This document shows positions 38,351 to 46,875 of a stretch of 64,000 nt of DNA, piece after piece (position 1 is the stretch's first letter; every line of letters starts with the position of its first letter). The stretch covers positions 1 to 64,000 of the forward strand of contig JAILRB010000010.1 of the NCBI GenBank assembly GCA_024698585.1, read 5' to 3'. Under the pieces are notes generated by a model. The model was not told where the DNA came from and made no database searches. It saw only the letters and a program-made list of their open reading frames with translations. A program made the translations under genes and the position numbers. This stretch comes from Eubacterium sp. GTDB taxonomy: Bacteria; Bacillota; Clostridia; Lachnospirales; Lachnospiraceae.

Positions 38351-40213
38351 TTATTTTTTTGTCATTTTAACTTTCTTAACTTTTGACCAGTCACCGAAAA
38401 CCTTGGTGCCCTTTTTATCAACTGCGAAAGCTCTTACTCGAACAAATAATTTCTTACATTTCTTTAATTTCTTAGAAGTTACCTTAACGGAAACTTTCTT
38501 CACGTTGCTTAATTTCTTAACTGCTTTTTTGTTCTTTTTAGCATCTTTCTTTGACTTGTAAACCGCTACTTCATATCCATTTGCACCATTCACTTTATCG
38601 AATGATACCTTAACAGTCTTTGCAGATTTTTTCTTTGTAGCTTTCTTCACTGCCACCTTAGCAGGTTTCTTAACTTCTGCTGTTGCAGCTGTTGTCTTCT
38701 GTCCGTTTTCTTTTGTTGTTGTTTCAGTTGGCATAACATCAATTTCGCACAGATCAGCTTTGGTAGAAAGTCTTGCCATACCAATACGGAAGCTGAATTC
38801 CTTTACGTCTTCGCCATATCCGGCATGCATATGAACACCATTATATTTTCCTAAATCAATTCCTGATTTCTCAAGATCAATTACAACCGTCGTTCCCTTG
38901 CCACCATCTAATGGAATCTCACTGCCATCTGCTGTTTCAAAGTAAATTGTCTGTCCTTCTTTATTAAACCACCATGGTCCATCAAGTACTTCATCATTTC
39001 CTTGATTATTTGTGAATGCAAATTGGAAACGAATTGATGTAATGTCTCCGGCATAAGTAAGAATCAAATATTTGTAATCTGAGGTTGGCTCCTTTAATGT
39101 TGCATATCCGCCATACTTATATCCCTGTTTGATGGTTCCAAAGTTCTTAATCATGGCACTCATGCCATTTTCGTCACCGTTTAAAATGATATCCTGTAAT
39201 GTTGAAGGATCAACCGGTGCTGTATATTTTGCTAATAACTGAGCATCTGTAATTTCAAAGTTTCCATTATCTGCTGTCTGATGTACATGAATTCCATCAA
39301 TTGACTTTGTCACATCTACTCCTGATGCTTCTAAATCAATAATAACGGTCTGCGCTTCTTCTGTAGGTGCCGGAACATTTTCTCCATCAACGGTCTTAAA
39401 CTGGCCACCATAAGGTGTAGCGAAACCAATTGTAGAACCTCCTACAAACTCGAAACGTAAATCATTAAATGCTGTTGTATCTCCCTTATAAGTCAGCTTA
39501 AGATACTTATATCCTGCCGGTGCCCCAACGTATACATAACCTAAATATTCGTATGGGTAACCTTCATCGCCTTGTTTCTTTGTGGAAATCCATTCCTTAA
39601 TCATTGGCGAACCATCGTCATTTAATGTAATCGGGTCCAATGATGGAGTTTCGTCACCTGTTGTTTCTTCTCCTGTTGTTTCTTCTGGCATTGTATCAAC
39701 TGCCTTAATTTCAGAAGATGAAGATAATCTTACATAACCGATATTTAATGTTCCCGGTCCGTAATGCATATCCATTGCATCAAAATTATCTAATTCAATT
39801 CCTGAAGCATTCAAATCAATTACTACAGTATTCTCTGTTTCCGTTGCCAAAGTTGGTTCTCCAACAAAGGTTACATGTTTATTCGTTGCCTCATTCTTTG
39901 TCTGATCCATCCAATAAAATGTATTGTCTCTGGCATCGCCTTTTACAAATTGTAATCTTAAATTTGTAATATCTCCTGTATAGGTAATAAACATATATCG
40001 ATAGTCGGAACCAGCTCCACAAAGCCATCCATAATTATATGCATATTCAGCAACTGTTCCAAAGTTTTTCACAGCACCATCTACAAAAATATCATCTACA
40101 TCTGCCTTTACTGTTGTTTTGCTAATGCCGGTGAAGGTTGTAAATACCATCGCTAAAGCACAAACATATGCCACTATTTTCTTTACTAATTTACTATTCA
40201 TAAAAAACCTCAA
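38351..40213 (-). CDS. secreted protein with three copies of an unrecognised module and a Lys-rich Fn3-like C-terminus
   Basis: Three segments sharing DYKYLxxTYxGDI..LRxxF....TVVIDLxxSGIDL....GxHMH.. Confidence 0.75.
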   Translation of the reverse strand: MRFFMNSKLVKKIVAYVCALAMVFTTFTGISKTTVKADVDDIFVDGAVKNFGTVAEYAYNYGWLCGAGSDYRYMFITYTGDITNLRLQFVKGDARDNTFYWMDQTKNEATNKHVTFVGEPTLATETENTVVIDLNASGIELDNFDAMDMHYGPGTLNIGYVRLSSSSEIKAVDTMPEETTGEETTGDETPSLDPITLNDDGSPMIKEWISTKKQGDEGYPYEYLGYVYVGAPAGYKYLKLTYKGDTTAFNDLRFEFVGGSTIGFATPYGGQFKTVDGENVPAPTEEAQTVIIDLEASGVDVTKSIDGIHVHQTADNGNFEITDAQLLAKYTAPVDPSTLQDIILNGDENGMSAMIKNFGTIKQGYKYGGYATLKEPTSDYKYLILTYAGDITSIRFQFAFTNNQGNDEVLDGPWWFNKEGQTIYFETADGSEIPLDGGKGTTVVIDLEKSGIDLGKYNGVHMHAGYGEDVKEFSFRIGMARLSTKADLCEIDVMPTETTTKENGQKTTAATAEVKKPAKVAVKKATKKKSAKTVKVSFDKVNGANGYEVAVYKSKKDAKKNKKAVKKLSNVKKVSVKVTSKKLKKCKKLFVRVRAFAVDKKGTKVFGDWSKVKKVKMTKK

Positions 40214-40242
40214 TCCTTTCTCATATGATTATTTTCATATGA

Positions 40243-41013
40243 TTATTCTTTAATCTTTCTTGAACCAATAAATGCTACGGCTGCCACTGCAATGCCACCA
40301 AGTGCAATAAAGATTGGATAACTTGACGAACCGGTCTGTGGTGCATCTGTTGCTCCACCTGCAGTACCCGCTGTTCCGGCTGATGAGCCATTGGCACCAC
40401 TTCCTGCTGTGCTCTTGGAAGCACTGGTGCTTGCTCCGTCATCACCTGATCCGGAATTGGATTTCTTTGTTTTTGTGGAACCTGAATTTCCGCTAGCATT
40501 TGGGTCACTTGTCTTAAATCTAGCATCAGTAATGGTAAAAGAGCCCTCCTGCATATTCGGATCTAAATAATGAAGATGCATTCCTCTGAATTCTCCGATG
40601 TCAATTCCGATTGCTGCTAAATCCAATGTAATAGTTGTTTCCTTGCTAGGTGTTAATGGAATTTCACTTCCATCAACTGTCTGAAATACTAAAGTCTGTC
40701 CATCCGGATTAAACCAGTATGGTCCTTCATTGGAATCGTCTTCTCTGTTAAATTCAATTCTTAAGCAACTGATGTCTCCCTTATAGGTAATCTGGAGATA
40801 TTTATAATCCGACGTTGCTTCCTTTGTTGTCGCAAATCCAAGATATTTGTACTCTGAACCGCTAGCCTTATATTCACCAATCAGGGAACTGGCTCCTCCG
40901 TCTCCGTCCAACACAATATCATCTGCTGCAAATGCCATTGTGTGCATGCTAATCGTTAATGCTAATACACCGGCAATGGCTGCCACTTTCTTAAAAATCT
41001 TCCTCATTTTCAT
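40243..41013 (-). CDS. single-module cell-wall-anchored protein (sortase substrate)
   Basis: Signal peptide, one copy of the module, Ser/Gly linker, DAPQTGSSSYPIFIALGGIAVAAVAFIGSRKIKE sorting signal. Confidence 0.82.
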   Translation of the reverse strand: MKMRKIFKKVAAIAGVLALTISMHTMAFAADDIVLDGDGGASSLIGEYKASGSEYKYLGFATTKEATSDYKYLQITYKGDISCLRIEFNREDDSNEGPYWFNPDGQTLVFQTVDGSEIPLTPSKETTITLDLAAIGIDIGEFRGMHLHYLDPNMQEGSFTITDARFKTSDPNASGNSGSTKTKKSNSGSGDDGASTSASKSTAGSGANGSSAGTAGTAGGATDAPQTGSSSYPIFIALGGIAVAAVAFIGSRKIKE

Positions 41014-41062
41014 TTCACTCCTATCCTCTTATTACATTGATTTCCGTCCTAAACCCAAACAG

Positions 41063-41090
41063 GTTTAACGTTCAACGTTTAACGTTAAAC
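41063..41090. promoter_or_regulatory. tandem pair of putative LacI-family operators
   Basis: GTTTAACGTTCAAC (41063-41076) directly followed by GTTTAACGTTAAAC (41077-41090, perfect palindrome). Confidence 0.75.
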
Positions 41091-41276
41091 TAATGGTATC
41101 ACGAGGGATTTTTTTTGTCCACATTCGTTTTCACTAAAAAACCAAATCTTTTTTGTATACTTTATACAAAAAAACGTTTCGTTTTCCATTTTTATTAAAC
41201 ACTTCCCCCATATCCGTTGAAAAATAGAATTGAACCTTTTATAATGCACTTACGACAAACTAACAGGAGTACAGAA

Positions 41277-42797
41277 ATGAAACAAAATCGCAAGAAAAAA
41301 CTTCGAGTTTTTCTCACTATTTCTTCCCTTCTGCTTCTTGTAGGGTGTAGTTTATTTCTCCTTTATTATCTGGTACTTCAACCCTATCACTCCAGAAAAG
41401 TGAATGAAAAATATCGGGAGATTTACTATTCATACAAGGAAGATGAATCAGCCACCCCACCGGCAAAGGAAAAAGAAAGTGAGTCTCAATCTTTTGACAT
41501 TAATCCGGATTCAAATTATAAGAATAACGCCAAAGATGAAGACGGCGTTCTGCTGAAATTTAAGAAATTGATTGCCTATAACGAAGATATTCGCGGATGG
41601 TTAACCATTCCCGGAACTAAAATTGATTATCCGGTGATGCAGGATTACCACGGTGCTGACTTTTATCTGGAACATGACTTTGAAGGTCACAAAGATAAAA
41701 ATGGTTGTCTTTATTTAGACGGACACAGTTCCATTGAAATTCCAAGCACGAATCTGGTCATCCACGGTCATAACATGAATTCCACCCATATGATGTTTTA
41801 CGAGCTTCCGAATTACAAAAATCTGGAATTCTACCAGAAGCATCCGGTCATTACCTTTGATACGTTATATAAGAATTCAAAATGGAAGATTATCTCCTTT
41901 ATGCGGGTTTCCGGAACCATGGAAAAAAATACAAATTTTAATTATCTGACCGGAATGTTTTATGAGAAAGATGATTTTCTCAATTTCCTCTATGAGATTG
42001 AAAGTCGTTCTCTCTATCACTGCCCGGTAGATGTGAATGAAAAGGATCATTTGTTAATGCTATCCACTTGCTCTTACGAATTTGATAATTGCAGAACCGT
42101 AGTTGTAGCCAGACGACTTCGAAAAGGAGAGTCGGAGAAAGTAGAGACAAATAAGGCCTATGTCAGAAAAGATGTTCTTTATCCGGACGAATGGTATCAC
42201 CAATACGGTGGAAAATCACCAATCCATACAAGTTTTACCGATGCCCTGGCCTTTGGAGAAATTGATTGGTATGACGGAAAAAAAGTTGCAAATAGCCCAA
42301 TCGGGCAACGGTATACACTGGAGAATCATCTGATTTACGAGATAACTTCACTGAACACTGTAAAATTTATCGGCTCGGATGATGCAAAAAAGAATACTCT
42401 TGTTATCCCGAAAGAAATAGACATTAACGGACGGACATTTGATGTTACTGAAGTTTCACCCGACGCCTTTCAAGAGCTTAATCATTTAGAGAAGGTTTCT
42501 TTCGAAGGAAATGTAAAGCAGATACCAAACAATGCATTTCGTTCCTGTAAACAATTAACTTCTGTTATCTTAGGAGATAACATTGAGACCATTGGTAACA
42601 AAGCTTTTTTTAACATTTCCGAATTAAAGAAGATTAAAATCACTTCTAAGTCACTTCATGTAATTGGTGAAAAAGCATTTACAAAAACCGGTGAAAAAAT
42701 AAAAATCAGTCTTCCAAAATCGAAAATGAAGAGTTATCGTAAATTATTAGAGCAGGCAGGAATATCAACTGATGCCAAATATTTAAAGCTTGATTAA
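41277..42797 (+). CDS. class B sortase with C-terminal BspA-type leucine-rich repeats
   Basis: IRGWLTIPGTKIDYPVMQ, LVIHGHNMN (His), LMLSTCSYEF (Cys), NCRTVVVARR (Arg); C-terminal LRR_5-like VSPDAFQELNHLEKVSFEGNVKQIPNNAFRSCKQLTSVILGDNIETIGNKAF. Start set at Met with SD AGGAG. Confidence 0.88.
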   Translation: MKQNRKKKLRVFLTISSLLLLVGCSLFLLYYLVLQPYHSRKVNEKYREIYYSYKEDESATPPAKEKESESQSFDINPDSNYKNNAKDEDGVLLKFKKLIAYNEDIRGWLTIPGTKIDYPVMQDYHGADFYLEHDFEGHKDKNGCLYLDGHSSIEIPSTNLVIHGHNMNSTHMMFYELPNYKNLEFYQKHPVITFDTLYKNSKWKIISFMRVSGTMEKNTNFNYLTGMFYEKDDFLNFLYEIESRSLYHCPVDVNEKDHLLMLSTCSYEFDNCRTVVVARRLRKGESEKVETNKAYVRKDVLYPDEWYHQYGGKSPIHTSFTDALAFGEIDWYDGKKVANSPIGQRYTLENHLIYEITSLNTVKFIGSDDAKKNTLVIPKEIDINGRTFDVTEVSPDAFQELNHLEKVSFEGNVKQIPNNAFRSCKQLTSVILGDNIETIGNKAFFNISELKKIKITSKSLHVIGEKAFTKTGEKIKISLPKSKMKSYRKLLEQAGISTDAKYLKLD

Positions 42798-42800
42798 TCC

Positions 42801-42834
42801 AACAAACGGGCAGCAAAATTGCTGCCCGTTTGTT
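42801..42834. terminator. intrinsic terminator
   Basis: AAACGGGCAGCAAAATTGCTGCCCGTTTGTTTT. Confidence 0.85.
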
Positions 42835-42846
42835 TTATATCTCTTT

Positions 42847-43722
42847 TTACCCCCACATAGGATATTCTTTAAACTGCTGATGTTCAACATCCAAATCATC
42901 ATACTCAACCTGTCTTATGTTAATCCAACCGTATGATCCATTGCTGGCTTTCACATAAGCATTAGCAGCGGATACTTCTTTTCTACCACCTACTGTCGTT
43001 ATCTTATATGAAACTTTTAAAATCTGAATTTTCATATTTTTCTTAAAAATCAACTGTTCCTCACCGGTACATTCCTCGTTATCATATACCTTAACGTTTT
43101 CCTTTAAAACATACTGATACTTCCGTGAAAATTTATTAAGGACAAAGCTTCCATTTGTCACCTTAACCAGTTTTCCTGATTTTAGTTGAAAAATAATTTT
43201 AGCAAAAAAGCTTCCAATATTGACTCTACAAGGGGTATCAGCCTCTATCGTTACGAATCCCTTTCCGTTTGTGGAAATCTTATCCAATCTATAAATGCTC
43301 ATTTCACCAAAGGATTTATTGAAATTGATTAATCGTTTTAACTTTCCATCCTTATAAGAAAAAATCCCAGCTTTATTAGATAAACACTGACTATCTGTCT
43401 GTGCATAAAAAACCAACGCTGTTCCTTTTGATTTTTTATCGATATCCATTGTCTTACAACGAAGTTCGAACCCTTTCTGCTTTGCTACTTTTTTCCCATT
43501 AATATACATTGAATAAATCACAAAATCTTCTCTCTTTTTGTCCTGTTTCGTTTTGATCTGAACTTTTTCTTTTCCTTTTTTCCCATCCAGGTTAATTTTA
43601 TAAACCTTATTTTCCTTAAGCTGTTTCGCCTGAACCGAATTGGTTGTTCCTAATACACCAACAGCGGCTACGATTGCCACAAATCCCAGCACCTTCATCA
43701 TTTTCTTGTTTAATTGTTTCAT
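42847..43722 (-). CDS. secreted protein with possible C-terminal SH3-like region
   Basis: Signal peptide ...VQAKQ; C-terminal AYVKASNGSYGWINIRQ. Confidence 0.65.
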   Translation of the reverse strand: MKQLNKKMMKVLGFVAIVAAVGVLGTTNSVQAKQLKENKVYKINLDGKKGKEKVQIKTKQDKKREDFVIYSMYINGKKVAKQKGFELRCKTMDIDKKSKGTALVFYAQTDSQCLSNKAGIFSYKDGKLKRLINFNKSFGEMSIYRLDKISTNGKGFVTIEADTPCRVNIGSFFAKIIFQLKSGKLVKVTNGSFVLNKFSRKYQYVLKENVKVYDNEECTGEEQLIFKKNMKIQILKVSYKITTVGGRKEVSAANAYVKASNGSYGWINIRQVEYDDLDVEHQQFKEYPMWG

Positions 43723-43747
43723 CTCTTTTATTTCCTTTCTTTATTCT

Positions 43748-43830
43748 TTCTACATTTGTAAAATTCGAGCTCATGTTTATTCTACATTCGTAGAATTTAT
43801 TTGTCAATACTTTTTTCTGCTTTTGTAGAA
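43748..43830. promoter_or_regulatory. three BlaI/MecI/CopY-like operator palindromes
   Basis: TTCTACATTTGTAAAA (43748-43763), TTCTACATTCGTAGAA (43780-43795), TTCTGCTTTTGTAGAA (43815-43830). Confidence 0.6.
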
Positions 43831-43850
43831 AGTTTTTTTAAAAACAAAAA

Positions 43851-43880
43851 TCCTCTCATTTCACGCTATGAAATGAGAGG
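43851..43880. terminator. intrinsic terminator
   Basis: CCTCTCATTTC acgctat GAAATGAGAGG. Confidence 0.65.
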
Positions 43881-43899
43881 AGTATCTCTGATTTACCTG

Positions 43900-44526
43900 T
43901 TATTTATCATTAGAGTAAATTTCGAGTTCTGCAATCTGTCCACCGTTTGCACCGGTGTTCTTTGTGATTTCCACCTGAACGTACTGTGTCTTTACGTTCC
44001 CAAAATCTTTTAAGATAATTTCATTTCCGGTCTTTGGATCAAAATCATAGTCCTTCTCCGGAATCAAATCCTTCCATGCTTTTCCGTCATCACTGGTCTT
44101 TACAGAAAGGGTCTGGGTTCTTGGTCCCCAAATGGTATCCGGACATAAGCCAATTCGAATGGTATGAATGGTATATGCCTGTTCCAGTTTCACATTAATC
44201 TGACTCGGACCGCTTGTTCCACCTTCCCAGTAGGAAGCTGATTCTCTTCGTCCGTCAATTGCATTGGCAGCCGGATATACATCGGTATAACCATTATCTG
44301 TTGCAGTTCCCTTTAATGCCACATTGGTTCCGTCAATCTTTGGAGCCACATATTCTTCCACCTTGAACAAATCATTTTCCATGGCTTCCTTCTGGTCCGG
44401 AGCCTTCACTTCCTTGATGTTCTTTCCGGAACCTGATGCAGGAGATGTGCCCATGATAATGACAATCTGCATGATTGATAGAGCAATCGCCAGTACTGCG
44501 ATCAATATTAATCCTTTTTTCTTCAT
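43900..44526 (-). CDS. membrane-anchored F5/8 type C (discoidin-like) binding protein
   Basis: N-terminal TM; NVALKGTATDNGYTDVYPAANAIDGRRESASYWEGGTSGPSQINVKLEQAYTIHTIRIGL. Confidence 0.82.
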   Translation of the reverse strand: MKKKGLILIAVLAIALSIMQIVIIMGTSPASGSGKNIKEVKAPDQKEAMENDLFKVEEYVAPKIDGTNVALKGTATDNGYTDVYPAANAIDGRRESASYWEGGTSGPSQINVKLEQAYTIHTIRIGLCPDTIWGPRTQTLSVKTSDDGKAWKDLIPEKDYDFDPKTGNEIILKDFGNVKTQYVQVEITKNTGANGGQIAELEIYSNDK

Positions 44527-44536
44527 AACAAACCTC

Positions 44537-46159
44537 CTACTTTACTACGATATTTTCTGTGGAAAGTGGATTGATTACAAATCCGCCTTCTTCCGGTGAT
44601 TTAATCTCTTTTCCCTTGATTTTCAGTCCTTGAATTGTCACATTGGTTACCTTGTGTTGTTCGTCATAACCTTCTACCTTTGATGGCAGGGAGTCATTGC
44701 CGTAAAGCACTTCAAAACCATCCACGGTAATATTTGAAATCTGTCCACGTTCCCTTGTGGCTGACCAGGATGAATTCTGAACAATACCCAAATCAATGAG
44801 CTGCGGTGTTCCGTCACCCTGCCCTACGCTGGCATCTTCCACCACAATGTTTTTATATTTAATATTTGTCACAAGGGCATCGTCTGCATTATGAATGGAC
44901 AATACCGGCTTATGGAAGTTATGAAGTACGGTGATGTTTTCAAAGGAAATATCTTCGATCTTGGAGTTTTCCTTCTGTCCCTTGTTTGTTTCATAACCAA
45001 TTTCCATGGACTGCGCTAAATCTGTCCAAATCTGTACATTATCAAATTTAATATTGGTACTGTTTTCATCATAGTTCTTTACAACCAGAGAATCATCCCA
45101 GGAACGAACAAAACTGTTCTTTACTTTAAAACTCTTACAAGACTGTAAGGAGATTCCGTCTCCGTTTGGTCTGGAGCTAATGATCTTTAAGTTATCGATT
45201 TTTCCTCCAATGGTATCGTATGCCTGGAATACCCATGCATTGGCATTCAATGCACAAACACCTTCTACAGTCACATTAGTACAGTTATCAAATTTTAACG
45301 GAATTCTAGGAGATCTTCCCTTCCATCCACGAATCATGGAACCATCGATAATTCCACGTCCATAAACCTTAACATTGGATGCAAAGTTTGCATTTACAAT
45401 TCCATGTACCACCGCACCACCGGCAATGTATACAGAATCGCCGTCCTGCAATACAATGTTTTCAATATTCCATTCACCCGGTCCGATGTACATCACGTTT
45501 TCATCATCCGGACTTGGAGCATCCTCATCAATTTCATTTGCAAAAATGTGCACTGCACGTTTTACGTTCTTATTAAATTCCACAGTATATGTATCCGGGG
45601 TATCAATGTAAAAAGTTACACGATGATTCTTTACATCAATTTCCGGTTTGATATCATACTTTAACGGACGAATGGTCACTGCCTTTAAGTCAATATCCTT
45701 TACTTCCACAGACACCTGAACCGTTCCATCAAAATCAAAATAAGTAATTGGTGTTCTTTCCTGTGCAGGATAATAATCGGTCTTCCATGTGTGAGTATTG
45801 TTTACATGAGTATCATACACATAGCTTTCTTTGCCATTGACTTTAACAACCGTGTCCACACAATGAGTAATCGCATATTCCTCGAATTCGCGGTCATCTT
45901 CAGATAAGCTGTCTAAGTCTTCCCTGGTGGAATCCTTTAATGATTTCGGTCCTTCATAGAGAACTACCTTACTGTTTTCCGCCTTACTCTTCTGCTGCAT
46001 CTTTTGAATGGCTGAAGGCATCTGCATTGCTGAGCAGACAATTCCTACAATGAGAAAATAGAGTGCGACCCAACCAATCACAAATCCGGCTCTTCCCCCC
46101 AGTCTCTTTGACTGCTTCGTTTCCTGCTTTGTATCTTTTACCATAATATTTCCCTCCAT
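44537..46159 (-). CDS. membrane-anchored right-handed beta-helix glycoside hydrolase (GH49/GH28-like)
   Basis: N-terminal TM; VYIAGGAVVHGIV, VYGRGIIDGSMIRG, SSRPNGDGISLQSCKSFKVKNSFVRSWDDSLVVKNY. Confidence 0.72.
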   Translation of the reverse strand: MEGNIMVKDTKQETKQSKRLGGRAGFVIGWVALYFLIVGIVCSAMQMPSAIQKMQQKSKAENSKVVLYEGPKSLKDSTREDLDSLSEDDREFEEYAITHCVDTVVKVNGKESYVYDTHVNNTHTWKTDYYPAQERTPITYFDFDGTVQVSVEVKDIDLKAVTIRPLKYDIKPEIDVKNHRVTFYIDTPDTYTVEFNKNVKRAVHIFANEIDEDAPSPDDENVMYIGPGEWNIENIVLQDGDSVYIAGGAVVHGIVNANFASNVKVYGRGIIDGSMIRGWKGRSPRIPLKFDNCTNVTVEGVCALNANAWVFQAYDTIGGKIDNLKIISSRPNGDGISLQSCKSFKVKNSFVRSWDDSLVVKNYDENSTNIKFDNVQIWTDLAQSMEIGYETNKGQKENSKIEDISFENITVLHNFHKPVLSIHNADDALVTNIKYKNIVVEDASVGQGDGTPQLIDLGIVQNSSWSATRERGQISNITVDGFEVLYGNDSLPSKVEGYDEQHKVTNVTIQGLKIKGKEIKSPEEGGFVINPLSTENIVVK

Positions 46160-46782
46160 TGATTTACTGTGGCAAGATTTTCTGAATCATAATCAGCACC
46201 TAACTCTGCATGATGCGGACCTACGCCTAAAGACTTCATTCCACCGTTCTTTGCCGCTTCCACACCTGCTGCTGCATCTTCTACCACCAGACAATCTTCC
46301 GGTGACAGTTCCAGTTTCTTTGCTGCAACTAAAAACACTTCCGGATCCGGTTTTGATTTTGTCACATCCAGACCACAACTGATTTTGTCAATCAACGGAA
46401 GCAGTCCTGTTTTTTCCAGAATCAGCGGTGCATTCTTGCTTGCTGATCCAACCGCCGTTAAGATGCCTTTTTCATGAAGCATCTGCAAGGTTTCTGTTGC
46501 TCCCGGAAGGAGTGCTGAATCATCTAAGTCATTCAACATATCCACATAATATCCGTTCTTTCTGTCAGCGAGTTCCACCTTTTCCTCCTCACTAAATTGT
46601 TTATCGGATTTTTCCAAAACAATTTCCAGGGAAGCCATTCTGCTCACGCCTCTTTGTCTGACATTATCCGCTCTGGTAAAGGTGGTAATGCCTAATTCAT
46701 CTGCCAGACGTTTCCAAGCCTGAAAATGTAATTCATCTGTGGAGACCAGTACTCCGTCCAAGTCAAAAATTACTCCCTTCAT
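46138..46782 (-). CDS. pgmB: beta-phosphoglucomutase
   Basis: MKGVIFDLDGVLVSTDELHFQAWKRLADELGI...RQRGVSRMASLEIVL. Confidence 0.92.
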   Translation of the reverse strand: MKGVIFDLDGVLVSTDELHFQAWKRLADELGITTFTRADNVRQRGVSRMASLEIVLEKSDKQFSEEEKVELADRKNGYYVDMLNDLDDSALLPGATETLQMLHEKGILTAVGSASKNAPLILEKTGLLPLIDKISCGLDVTKSKPDPEVFLVAAKKLELSPEDCLVVEDAAAGVEAAKNGGMKSLGVGPHHAELGADYDSENLATVNQWREILW

Positions 46783-46845
46783 TTTTCCTCTTACCTTTCT
46801 CTGCTATTGCAATTTTTTATATAAATGTTAATATATAACTATATG

Positions 46846-46859
46846 ATTTAACGTTTTAC
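46846..46859. promoter_or_regulatory. putative LacI-family operator in lacI/pgmB divergent region
   Basis: ATTTAACGTTTTAC, variant of GTTTAACGTTAAAC. Confidence 0.55.
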
Positions 46860-46875
46860 CTCGAAAGGATTTACT

